In this document: piece after piece, positions 36,561-47,292 of the stretch | Numbering within the stretch: position 1 is the stretch's first letter | Layout: the number at the start of each line of letters is the position of its first letter | Assembly (NCBI GenBank): GCA_020002185.1 | Contig: CM034536.1 | Coordinates: forward strand, 16,533,180 to 16,597,179 | Direction of reading: 5' to 3' | Source of the DNA: Paraescarpia echinospica | Lineage: Eukaryota; Annelida; Polychaeta; Sabellida; Siboglinidae | DNA length: 64,000 nucleotides | The notes under the pieces: generated by a model | The model's input: only the letters and a program-made list of their open reading frames with translations | The model's database searches: none | What the model was told of the DNA's origin: nothing | Made by a program: the position numbers and the translations under genes

Positions 36561-38100
36561 TTATCGATCTGTGTCTCAAAGTCGTGTCAAGACCAACGCA
36601 ACAATTTATTGCATTCCGACAAATACATAACATTAACAAATAACAGACATTCTTCGTGAGAATCTTGCCAATTCCGACCTCTTGATTCAAACAAAAACTT
36701 ACTATGTGAGCCAGTTAATAAGTATTACGTTACATTAAGTAGACGTCTTGATAAACATGCCTTTAAACAAACACAAAATACAACGGTTCGTCCACAGTCA
36801 CATTGGATGACACAAGACATAGTACAGGCGAAAAGTCGTCGTTGATACCTAGAAGGGATTTGGCAACGTACTCGTTCATCCCGTGATCGGTCCCGGTATA
36901 CTAAGAAGTTACCACATGATATCAAAGGCAAAATCAGACAACGAATTTAACATCAACAAATTCTGAAAGCGCTCACGAAATGTGGAAATCCATCAATAGT
37001 ATGCTTCTTCGAGAGAAATCAGAAGTATTGCCCGATACCTCTTTATTGGATACATTATGCAGTGTGTTTTCAAAATACTTTACGGATAAGATTGCACACC
37101 TTCGATCACATTTTGTCATTAATGATGATGATTATGATTTTAGTAAACAGCTGATTTTTGGTAATACACTGCAGTGTTTTACACCTGCAAATACTAGTAT
37201 GTTTCGAGCTAACAAATCGTGTGATCGTGATGCTTTACCAACATTTCTAATAAACACTTGTATCGAGCAACAGGTTTATCATATTACAACTATTATGAAT
37301 ATGTCAATGCAGGATGTTGTTAGAATATCTGGCTCACTATCTTTTTTAAGAACAGTTTCCATTTGGTGTCCCACAGGAATCCGTCTCGTGTTCTGTTTAG
37401 CTTATACACTGCATCCCTTAGTGGAGTCATAATTAATCATGCTATCAATCATCACTTGTATGCTGATGACACATAGGTGAATATATCACGTTCACTAACT
37501 GGTGCACATATATATCTATGAACTTTGAATTACTGACTCTGACATCTTGGTGTGGATGGAAGTAAGTGCGTTAAAGCTAATCTAATTAAAGCGCAGTATC
37601 GCAGTGTTAAGGGTTTCGGACTCTCGACTGAGAGAAGTCGGGTTCGAATCCTGTGCTGCGGTGCCGAACCTTGGACAAAATCGTTCACTCTACGTTGCTT
37701 CAGTTCACTCAGCTGTATAAATGAGTACCTGGTTATAGACAGTGGTGGATATTTGTGTACGGATAGTCTTCGCGCATTAACTGCAGCGTGGCTCAATGCT
37801 TCCCAGAGAAGTCGAGATGGTGTTCGATTGAACAGGTCTGGCAGGGAGTGAAGTGTAAAGCACTTTGAGTAGTCCTGAGGACTGGATACTGCGCTATCTA
37901 AGAACTTACCTTTAATAATCCGTTTCACAATAACTTTTTGTTCTTAAAACTAAGCTTAACATTGGTAAACATTCTTTCTCTGTAGGTGTACCCACAATAT
38001 GGAATAAATGTCCTATTAGTCTAAAATCTTCTGAAACGATAGCCACCTTTTATAAAATCTCAATATTTATTTGTGTGAAATCGCATTTCCATCCTTAACC
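36561..38100 (+). pseudogene. Second LINE remnant, deleted internally and split by a SINE
   Basis: The linker between endonuclease and RT is seen as WMTQDIVQAKSR and as MWKSINSMLLREKSEVLP (36980 onward). Much of the RT is missing, and the frame jumps to the VPQESV-like, VLFSLYTASLSG and HHLYADDT motifs at 37350-37470, with YADD kept but followed by a stop. The C-terminal VGVPTIWNKCPISLKSSE block lies at 37985-38040, beyond the SINE at 37585-37920. The sequence is a CR1-like element distinct from the neighbour at 33641-36560. Confidence 0.85.
37585..37920 (+). mobile_element. tRNA-derived SINE, full-length copy
   Basis: The head folds into a tRNA-like order, with an A-box-like GCAGTGTTAAGGG near 37597 and a canonical B box GGTTCGAATCC at about 37640. 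The body and the tail (AGTCCTGAGGACTGG) match the copies at 62740-63060 and, inverted, 6241-6508. Pol III transcription from the internal boxes is expected for this class. Confidence 0.85.
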
Positions 38101-39660
38101 TTCGGCGGTCCCTTGCTCTAATGACGACTCTTGTCCGGTCCCTTGCTCTAATGACGTCCCTGATCGCGATCTGGCCTAATGATTCTTGTATGTTGTGCCA
38201 CTGAGTTCAGATTCCTGAGGATATCAGCGTCATAGAAGTTTATTATTACTACTATTATTCAGGTGCAATAATCATCATTACGAAATTATTAACAACATTT
38301 GGCAGATGTGTTTGATGATCTGTTAAATCATTAATAGGGCGGGTCCACATTTCATGAAGGTCGGTTAGGCAGTTGTTTATCTTTCACGAAAATATTTGTT
38401 TTTTCAATACCTTTGAATCGGTCTGTATACGTACATATCGGTGGGTAAGAGAGTATAATATGTTTACATAATTTCAGTTTGATTGTTTTAATGATAACTC
38501 ATATGTCATATATAATTTTTCTGTTAAAAGTATTATATATTTGAAGCAAACAGGTATGTATATAATTACGTCTAAAATAACACTAATACGATTATATTTA
38601 CGTTTTCGTACAAATAACCCGGGTTGTCCTCATTCGCCGCCATCTTGCTTATTTCACCTTTTTTTCAAATACATAACACGAGTGTCAAATTCCCAATATA
38701 TGAGAACATATAAATTAACACTTTAATTTGACGTTTACGTTTTCATGGTTGTTCATATGGCCGCCACCTTGGTCTAGTTACATTTTTTGGTAATATTAAC
38801 AACAAATTGCTTATATAATAAAACCTCTGAAATAATCAGAGTTTAATGAAATTTGTACTTTATCTGGTGGCAAAAACATCACAATATTGTTACGCTTTCG
38901 TGCGGACAATCTTGGTTGTTCTCATATGAACAACGCCTTTCTTTATTTACATTAACGGTAGCTTCAAATTGTCTATGTATGGAAGTTATAGAATAACATA
39001 TTAATAAGATTTGTATCTTACCAATTTGCGAATGTATGAGCATAAGATAAATATTGAGTTTCGCGCGAACATTCATCGTTATTCCCATACGGCCTCCATC
39101 CTGCTTTCTTTGCATTTTTTCAAATCAATAATGGTAGTGTAACTTTCGTAATATGTAAAAGCGTAAAAAGATAATATATTTATCAAAATATATTATATTT
39201 TGATCATGTCTGGACCTCATTTGGGTGCGAAAACATGATAATTAGTCTATTTTACTCATTTTTATACTTAATATTTGCCGTTACCACGGGTGAAAATCCA
39301 CACACACCTAGAATCTCGTAGCACACATGTCATAGGTGAAAATACTAACAATTTTGATGACCATCTGGAATGACCGTGATTGACGAACATAGGGTGGGTT
39401 CATATTTCATTAAATTTAATATGTTTCAGATTAATTGCGGACTGGGTAACAGGCAGAAATGAAACGTAGCCATATTATTTTACATTTAAATACGACAAAA
39501 AGTGCGCTAGGCTGGGAAGGGCAACTGAATCAACATTTCAGAGCCTCATGTAATGGACTAAACCATACGATACAACGACACAAAGATGTGTTAGAATTAC
39601 CACCACCTTACCTCATATGTTTTACGTTAACGTATTCTGCACAAAAATAAACTTAAAGGT
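38101..39660. repeat. Spacer with a 32-bp duplication and old repeats
   Basis: GGTCCCTTGCTCTAATGACG occurs twice in tandem at 38107 and 38138. From 38635 to about 39120, three diverged blocks centred on CCGCCATCTTGCTT, CCGCCACCTTGGTC and CCTCCATCCTGCTT (near 38638, 38761 and 39094) suggest an ancient repeat. No exon is recognised, although the 5' untranslated exon of the fucosyltransferase should lie somewhere upstream of 39677. Confidence 0.5.
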
Positions 39661-39677
39661 GTCTGATTGTATTGCAG
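39656..39677 (+). promoter_or_regulatory. 3' splice site before the fucosyltransferase start
   Basis: TGTCTGATTGTATTGCAG is a pyrimidine-rich acceptor 14 bases before ATG 39692. It suggests an untranslated first exon upstream, which was not located. Confidence 0.6.
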
Positions 39678-39691
39678 AAAGAAGTGAAACA

Positions 39692-40855
39692 ATGTCGCAG
39701 ACTGGCACCACAAGACGGCAAGTCCTGTTCTGCTGTACCTTGTTTCTAATGTTAGTCGCCACTTTTGTTTACGTCAACTTCGGAACGAAATTGATCGAAC
39801 TAAAAGAAAAGTACACATTTTCAATAGTTTCAACCTCTGCGCGCGGGAACGGCGACAACTTGACCTTACCGTTATTGTTCCCAGAGCGAAAGGAAAGACC
39901 GATCAAAGTTCTTTACGGGTCCACATTGTTTGGTGGTAGAAAGGATTGGGGATTTCAGAGTGTGATTGAGAAAGATTGCCCAGCGCTAAAAGACACGTGC
40001 GATTTCACCACGGATCGTACCAAGCTCAACGACAGCGATGTTGTGCTTGTCCACATTCGTAGCAGTTACGTAATCCCCAAATATCGCCCATTGTTCCAGA
40101 AGTGGGTTTTCACCATCCTGGAATCGCCTGTTCACACGTATAGGGGGCTCTCCCGGGAAACGTGGCTTTACAACATTACCATGACCTACAAACGTACATC
40201 CGACGTGCCATTCTATTACGGTGAATGCACGCAAAAACCAAAGCGACCGTCTGCACATGTAAAGTATAACTATGCGGAAGGAAAGACGCATCTGGTTGCA
40301 TGGTTCGTGAGTAATTGCAACACGCCGAGCAGACGAGAAATCTACGTAAGAGAGCTGTCGAAACACGTTGACGTTCACAAATTCGGCTGTGGTGGCAAAT
40401 ACTCTTGTCCTCGTGCAAGGCATGGGTATTGCGATAACGAACTCCTGAATGGAACATATAAATTCTACCTATCGTTCGAAAACAGCCTCTGCACAGACTA
40501 TATCACCGAAAAGGTGTATCGCATTTTGAATTTGAATGTGGTTCCGGTAGTTCTCGGGTATTCAAATTATTCTGACATACTTCCGCCGCATTCGTTCGTT
40601 GACGTACGCGATTTTGATAATCCAAAGGCTTTAGCGATTTACCTGAACATGCTGGACAAAAATGATACCGAATATAACAGGTATTTCACGTGGAGAGAAA
40701 CGCACACGTGCACGCAGAACGTGCCGACGGCATGCAGACTGTGCCAGTACGTGCAACGAGAGAGACATCGGAAACAAGTGGCCGATGTGGTGCAGTTTTG
40801 GGGTCGCAAAACAAACTGCATTAACGAGAAGCAGTTCTATCATGGCATGATCTAA
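39692..40855 (+). CDS. Alpha-1,3-fucosyltransferase (GT10), Golgi type II membrane enzyme
   Basis: The enzyme transfers fucose from GDP-fucose to N-acetylglucosamine or similar acceptors on glycans. The 387-residue product has a short cytosolic tail, a membrane anchor (VLFCCTLFLMLVATFVYV, about residues 10-27), a stem, and a GT10 catalytic domain. Family motifs are YNITMTYKRTSDVPFYYG, WFVSNCNTPSRREIYV and the donor-site motif FYLSFENSLCTDYITEKVYR, followed by VVPVVLG and PPHSFVDV. The C-terminus has the usual paired-Cys CRLC. I chose ATG 39692 because it follows AACA, directly precedes the membrane anchor, and sits 15 bases after a good acceptor (GATTGTATTGCAG, ending 39677). An ATG at 39617 would add 25 residues that lie in the predicted intron. 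The coding part is a single exon without stops. Length and motifs are complete, so it is likely functional. Which acceptor it uses cannot be told. Confidence 0.97.
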   Translation: MSQTGTTRRQVLFCCTLFLMLVATFVYVNFGTKLIELKEKYTFSIVSTSARGNGDNLTLPLLFPERKERPIKVLYGSTLFGGRKDWGFQSVIEKDCPALKDTCDFTTDRTKLNDSDVVLVHIRSSYVIPKYRPLFQKWVFTILESPVHTYRGLSRETWLYNITMTYKRTSDVPFYYGECTQKPKRPSAHVKYNYAEGKTHLVAWFVSNCNTPSRREIYVRELSKHVDVHKFGCGGKYSCPRARHGYCDNELLNGTYKFYLSFENSLCTDYITEKVYRILNLNVVPVVLGYSNYSDILPPHSFVDVRDFDNPKALAIYLNMLDKNDTEYNRYFTWRETHTCTQNVPTACRLCQYVQRERHRKQVADVVQFWGRKTNCINEKQFYHGMI

Positions 40856-40904
40856 GGTTAATACAACCAATATATTGACATTGGCATATTATATTGAACA
40901 TTAT

Positions 40905-40910
40905 AATAAA
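40905..40910 (+). terminator. Polyadenylation signal of the fucosyltransferase
   Basis: AATAAA lies 50 bases after the TAA stop and is the only copy close downstream. Confidence 0.8.
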
Positions 40911-41409
40911 GATTTTGGTATTTATTTTTGGTATTTTATAATTCGTATATCTCCTAAAGGGAAACAATAAGCAATTTTGCGGCCGATTCTTCTAAATGGG
41001 TAAATGAAAGTAACCAGTTGCAACAACACTCGAGAATAATATTATAATGATAGTAATTTACTAGAAAATAATTTAAATTGCACGGGCAGAGCCATTGTGA
41101 TAGATAGCCTGACGTCACAGAGTTGTATTCTTCCAGCAGAACTAGGTACACTAGTCAAGTTTGCATTGACCACAGAGGAGATGTCAGCATCGTGAAGATA
41201 AGTGTAGACTGCAAGTGAAAGTGTGCGGGAAAATATGGGTGAACGTTTTCTGTGGCCGCTGTTGAAAGAGTCGCGGTTGTAGAGCATTTTAGCGTGGCAG
41301 TGTGCGATATCACATGTGCATAGATACAATATAGTGTCTACGGACGGTCTCAAATTAAATCATAAACCATCTAAATCAAAAACTGGTTCATTTCGAAATA
41401 ACATTTAGG
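40911..41409. other. No recognisable gene
   Basis: Spacer between the fucosyltransferase and a LINE remnant. Minus-strand frames lack motifs. Confidence 0.35.
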
Positions 41410-41900
41410 ATTTATTGACGGACATTGGAACAAAATTCAATGTGTTCACCTTCTTCACAGTGAAAGCTCCAAGTCCCCTGCCTGGTGGCGATGTCTTATA
41501 GTACTGTGACAGAATGACACAAGTCACCCATGATTTGCAAACCCTTTCTCATGGCTCTCGTCTCATATAGCTGATTCAGTCCAGTCTGTCTTACTCCCAC
41601 AACCTTACTTCCCCTATCAACAATACTGTTCAACCTGCCTCTGTTCTTCATAAATTCAATAAAGCTAAACATCTGCAGAGTCTCAGGAATCACACCGAAG
41701 GATCTCAGTCTGAACATGCGGAACATTCTCTGATGACATTTCGTTACAATGCAGTAGGTCTTTGACACAAAAGTGCGCTTATTATCCAAAACAGCGTTAA
41801 TATATTCAATACATATATATACTAATTCAATCTTTCGGTAGTCACACCATCAATTACATGCTCACTCACACATCCATTCATTTTGAAGTCTACTGGCATT
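41410..41900 (-). pseudogene. Rex1/Babar-like LINE, C-terminal remnant
   Basis: On the minus strand the sequence reads AVLDNKRTF, CHQRMFRMFRLRSFGVIPE, then FMKNRGRLNSIVDRGSKVVG, LYETRAMRKGLQIMGDLCH and, after a frame change, PGRGLGAF and NFVPMSVN. This is the order found at the C-terminus of Rex1-type LINE polyproteins. The matching part of the plus-strand LINE at 43948-45005 reads similarly, so two opposite-facing fragments of one clade flank 42-44 kb. Confidence 0.75.
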
Positions 41901-43947
41901 TCCCTGGTCCTTTTTTACATTCAAGTCTAAGTAGTTATATTTACACCACTTCAATGACTTACTGCTCAAAATGACTCAATCTGAGGGTGCTGCTAGAGCA
42001 GAGTCATCAGAGTACTTGTACACGATGCGTAGTTCAGCTCGTCGTCTTTGCGATACTGCGACTAGTTGCCTCTCCCCTGTCTGCCTGCTGTAAGTTAGTG
42101 TTTGTGAATGTTTGTGTCTATATTACTCCACATAAACACTTTGCATCTCGGGCGTCAAATATTAAGTCAAACGTTTAGGGAATCATCATACGCCACCGAG
42201 TAAGGATCCGTACCACAATAGTTTCGATACTCATCCCACTGTCTATAACAGCGGTATTTAAAACTTGTTGGCACTGCTCCCCCTTTAGCGAGCCAACAAA
42301 GCCATAGTTACCCCTCCGTTTTATAATAAAAAATTCGAGAAAAATATTGTTGAAAGAACAACAAATATTAGATCCAATCGTTCACATTCACTGATTATCA
42401 TGAGATTCGTGGCACTACATGGTAAGCAGTTTAGAGAACAGACCGTTCTCTTTTTATATAGTCGCCTTTCAGGTACAGGTACAAGCAAATTTGCACAATA
42501 GACAACATATGTTGATTCATTTAGTTGAAGCGCGAAATATCAAGGGGTTTGCTAACACTTCTGCAACTAAACCGGCCTGATAAAAAAGTGACCTGTTTCA
42601 TATATCTCCCTTGTTCCTCGCCACGGACGATCCGCGATATTTTAACAATATATGGCTAGACGAGATCCCCTCCTCTCCGATTGTAAAGGACTATGTACTT
42701 TTATCATGACACATCCTTAAAGGAAAACAAAATGCAATAATCTTTTTGTGTTTTACATATAAAAGAGTTAAGAGAAACTAACCATTTACAAATACAATCA
42801 CATTGTTAACGTCAGCAGTTTGTTAGGAAAATAAGGTTGAACACACAGCGACCGCATTTCGCTTGCCTGCGTCTTATGTCATTAAATTTAATATCCCCAC
42901 TTAATCTGACTACCTGTTCTTAATGATATAATAAACTGGTGTGGAGCCTGAGCTAGTTTCTTAATTCGTAATAGTAACTTAATTCTCCCAGAATGACCCG
43001 TTTGCCAGTCCGCAAGTCAACCGCTTGTCTGGCCGCCCGCTTACGGCTTAGTTGATTTGAAAACTACCTCCACGAAGTTGTCAGGGCATCTGAAGTGGCA
43101 TTATTTCTATAGGGCCGTACACATTTACCTAATACGCATTATACGGCGACAATTTCCATAATGCCTAATCTGCGGTCAATTTCCGTAACGATTACAGAGA
43201 ATTTGTAATGGTAGGCAATCATTTGTATTGCAAAACCATGTTTAATTGCAAAGAGGCCTTATTAATGTCCACCAGACCGTATACCATGACATGTGTAAAC
43301 AACTTTAATCAGGTCGTTGAAGAAACATTTGTCGTTACAGCAACTTCGCAGTATATACAATGCTGCTCGTTTATTGGTTGTTTATTGAAGCACTGTTGCC
43401 ACATCTAAATGACACTGGTTTCAATTTTATAATACTGATTGGTTTTTAATTTCTTGAATTTGAATTCTTGAAATTGTAATTTTACACTGTAATTGATTGA
43501 TTTTTATTTATTTATTTTCATCTTAGCTTATTTATTTAATTAATTTATATTTTAGCATTTATTCAACACGTCATTTTAATATGTGAAGCGCTTTGATTGG
43601 TATTTACTTACTTAAAACGCGTTATATTAAGAAACGGAATTAGTATTAGTATTTATTCGCGTCATAGGCAAGACGACAGCCTTCAGGAAATCAAACCTTT
43701 CATGAGAATCTTCAACTATGAAACACAATTATGAGTTAACCACTAACGTGAAAATGTTGATTGTAGTTGCAAATGGTTAGTTTGCATTAATTATTTTAGG
43801 TGCATAACACCAAACAGTTGCCTTTTGTTTCCCTTTAGCACCTAATATGCCTTTCTACAACATACACGAAGTGTTTAATTATTTCTTTATTCGTTTTGAA
43901 GAACACATTTTCATCCTACATGTTTGATCTACAGTCGTCTTTAATGT
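41901..43947. other. Gene-poor spacer
   Basis: About 2 kb with no supported exon or element. Short frames have no recognisable motif. Confidence 0.35.
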
Positions 43948-45005
43948 TTGATAAAAACTGCTGTTATTGATCCGGAGAGTGTAGCTAATTGTATTAAGAC
44001 GATAAACATAAACAGAAGCCCAGGCCCTGGTGGCATCAGTGGCAGAACTCTGAAGTGTTGTGCAGATCAGCTTAGTGGCGTCTTTCAACATATTTTACAT
44101 ACCTCTCTAGACACTGCTAATATTCCCACTGCTTGGAAAACTTCTACTGTCATCCCTATTCCTAAGACAAACAACCCAAAACAGTTAAACGACTTCAGAC
44201 CACTTGCTCTAACATCCGTTGTTATGAAAACCCTGGCAAAGCTAGTCAAGTCATTGATCCTGCCAATCACTGAGAGTCAATTAAACCCACTCCAGTTTGC
44301 GTACCGGGTTGGAAGAGTTGTTGAAGATGATAAGTTATTCATTCTGGAAAAAGTGTCGTCGTCATTGTGTTTTTTGAATGGGAAATGTTCTGAGGTTGAC
44401 ATACACACGGGCTCGCCTCAGGGTTGTTGTCTTTCACCGCTCCTATACATCTTGTACACTGACAGTTGTAGAAGTGCTTACGCAGACAGGTTTTTAATGA
44501 CATTTGCTGATGACAGTGCTTTACTTTCATTTCTCTTTGATTCCCAACAAGATCACGGCCCAGCACTACGAGATTTTGTTGAGTGGTGTGATGACCCCTA
44601 TTTAAGGAGTTCGTAATATATATCAGAAAACACAGTCATAGTCCTGAAGAAAAAAACATTCGTGATCAAGAGGTTCAAATTGTCACCAAGTACAAATACT
44701 TAGGTACAATGTTTGATAACAAACTAGATGGGATGACAACACTGAAGTAATCGTCAAGAAATGCCAGCAAAGCCTATATTTATTTCCTTAGAAAACTAAA
44801 CTCATTTTCTGTTGAAAAAACAATTTTAAACCTGTTTTATAAGTCTTTTATTGTGAGTGATCTTTGCTTTTCGTTTAGCTGCTGGTATTTCAACCTAAGT
44901 AATAAAAACAAGAACAGTTTACAGAAGATTGTACGTGTCAGCTCCAAAATAATCGGAGAGATTCAGAGAGATATCACTCAGTTTTGTGAACAACAGGTAC
45001 TAGAA
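43948..45005 (+). pseudogene. Rex1/Babar-like LINE with internal deletion
   Basis: The RT N-terminal region is clear: RSPGPGGISGRTLKCCADQL, WKTSTVIPIPKTNNPKQLND and FRPLALTSVVMKTL. FAYRVGRVVEDDKLF is then joined directly to VDIHTGSPQGCCLSPLLYIL, so the segment with the first catalytic Asp is deleted. FADDSALLSF supplies the second catalytic motif. After a stop at 44614 the thumb and C-terminal parts continue in other frames (YKYLGTMFDNKLDG, LRKLNSFSVEKTILNLFY). The copy cannot be active. Confidence 0.9.
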
Positions 45006-45010
45006 TTCAA

Positions 45011-45960
45011 GATGGCTGCCGCTGCTTAACGTGGGAGAAATATAAACGTTTGAACTATGCCTACAACACGTAAATCCCCCAGCGATAGGGAGAGCGAGGT
45101 GCCCCACACCGACGCAATGCTAATGCGTTTCGTTGAACTGTTAAACGACGACGTGGTGTTGAACAAATTAAAACGGCCCTGTTCCCCGAAGCGCTGGCGA
45201 ACAAGATTGACGCGCTGACAATGACCATCGCTGACCTGACCAAAAAGACAGCGACAGGAGGGGATCGGCGCCGCGTGGTTATTGTTCGCGTCAACACTGA
45301 AAATGTGCGAGACGCGGTCAACCGTCAACGTCGCAGACTGCGAGACGACGACAACACGCTCTTTGTCAATGGTAATCTCACCAAGCGTCGTGTCGCAATG
45401 CCCAGATCAAGTAGCAACTAAAGAGAAACAAGAAGATCCAAGACTGCTGGACCTACAACGGGAAAGTGCTGCTTAAAACACTATCAAATTTTGTCAAGGA
45501 AGTATGCTCTCAGACGAATTTAATTGATATACGTAAATGGTATCCGAAACTTGTTTTGTCGAATTGTGATTTCTTTAAATTGTCTATAATCTTATATACA
45601 ATTTATTTTTTATTTTAATTATGTCTTATCGATTAATATAAGTAATTACAAATATGACATTTAAATGGAAGTTATAGTACTACGTGGCGTGGAAAACAGA
45701 TGCTCAATACGATCTTTGTCATTGAAAATCTCACCCAGCGCCGTGCCTCACTGGCCAGATCTCAGGCGGATATCGACGAATTTAATTGATACACATAAAT
45801 GGTATGCGGCTTTGAAAAGCCTGAAACTTTCATTGCCAATTTGTGATTTCTTTAAGTTGTCTATTTTCTATAAACAATTTATTTTTTAATTATATCTTAA
45901 CGATTAATATAACTGATAAAAAAGCATTTAAAACGGAAGTTATAGTACTATGTGGCGCTG
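45011..45960 (+). pseudogene. LINE ORF1 remnant with partial tandem duplication
   Basis: The segment begins AAGATGGCTGCCGCTGC, a typical LINE 5' start. A short frame follows from ATG 45058 (acidic, LMRFVELLNDDVVLNKLK), then VVIVRVNTENVRDAVNRQRR and LFVNGNLTKRR, the RRM-to-C-terminal strand motifs of L1-like ORF1 proteins. The middle is deleted. The 3' part (about 45360-45650) is duplicated in tandem as about 45700-45955, sharing ATCTCACC(A/C)AGCG, GACGAATTTAATTGAT and GGAAGTTATAGTACTA. Confidence 0.65.
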
Positions 45961-47292
45961 ACAAAAAATGCTATAACCAGCAGACATACATATAAATAAT
46001 GTGGCATAAACACCGTTTAAATACAATGTATATTATGTTCTCCAAATAAAAGGGCCATCTTGTATTCACGATGGTAACCAAATTGTTTTGTTTGTTATTT
46101 GTTCTCATACAAAACCACAAGAAGTCTATCTCAGCATATGCACACATTTACATACACACCACACCATACCACGACTATGTCGAAGATAAACTGAATCACA
46201 ATCAATCACAATATCTTGAAATAGAGCACGAATCAACTTACACATATATTTTAAAGAAACTACTCAGAATCATGGCATTTGACGGAACATTCCTCTCCTG
46301 TTTAGGAGTTATTCATAACAATGATTTAATAAATGTTCTAAATATAAATTATACTGAAAATAATGAACCTCAAATAATACGTCGCTCATCTTATTACAAC
46401 TTTGATACGTTTACCAAGTTAGCTCAGAATAACCGTAAATGCTTCAGTATCTTATGCACTAATATACAATCGATAAATGCAAAAAAATTAAATTAGAGGC
46501 TCTTGTGGAAGAACTAAGCAGTAGTAATTTTTAATTTAGTGTTATATGTTTACAAGAAACATGGGAGGCTGAAACAAATGATTTGTACCATTTTTCTTTA
46601 CTTGGCTACACTTGCTAAGCTCAGGGCAAAAACTGTAGCGACAAAAGAGGGCGAATAATATATGCTTACAACACATATAGATCGGAAGTCAAATTAAATA
46701 TTAACACGTATGAAAACTGGGAAGGATTAGTAGCCCAAATAAATGGTGGCAGCCAATTAAAAAATATTACTATAGGAAAATAATAGACCTCCAAGATCAA
46801 ATAATGACAATATAAATGCATTTATAAACGAATTCTCATCGACTATATCAGCATTAGAAAATAATGGTAACACTAATATTACTATCGCAGGGGATTTTAA
46901 TAGACATTTTCTGAAATGAAAATAAAATGATACATATAGTAATTTATTTGATACCTTAATATCACATAGCCTTTATCCCCAGATTACTCTTCCTAAAAAG
47001 TTCATTAGAACAAAAGGCACTTTAATAGATAATTGTTTTTGTAAACTAAATACATTTATATTAGATAGTACTGCAGGTATTCTAACCACACGGTTCTCCG
47101 ACCATCAACCGTATTTCATGATTATTGACATTTTACTAAATCCACAACAATCTACTAGATACGTAAAATGAAGAAGCTATGTGTAAGGTTAAACATGAAA
47201 TAAATTCAGGTGCAATTTACAATAAACTAATTAGAACTGTGAATGCCGATACAAATCGTAAATACGAGATAGCGTACGAAGACATTTCATTG

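Noticed and set aside
37630..37655. Functional tRNA gene at the B-box sequence
   Set aside because: The head is part of a 330-bp SINE with two other copies, and its arms do not pair cleanly enough to claim a tRNA.
39986..40423. 145-codon minus-strand frame opposite the fucosyltransferase
   Set aside because: It is a shadow of the conserved plus-strand coding sequence and has no family motif.
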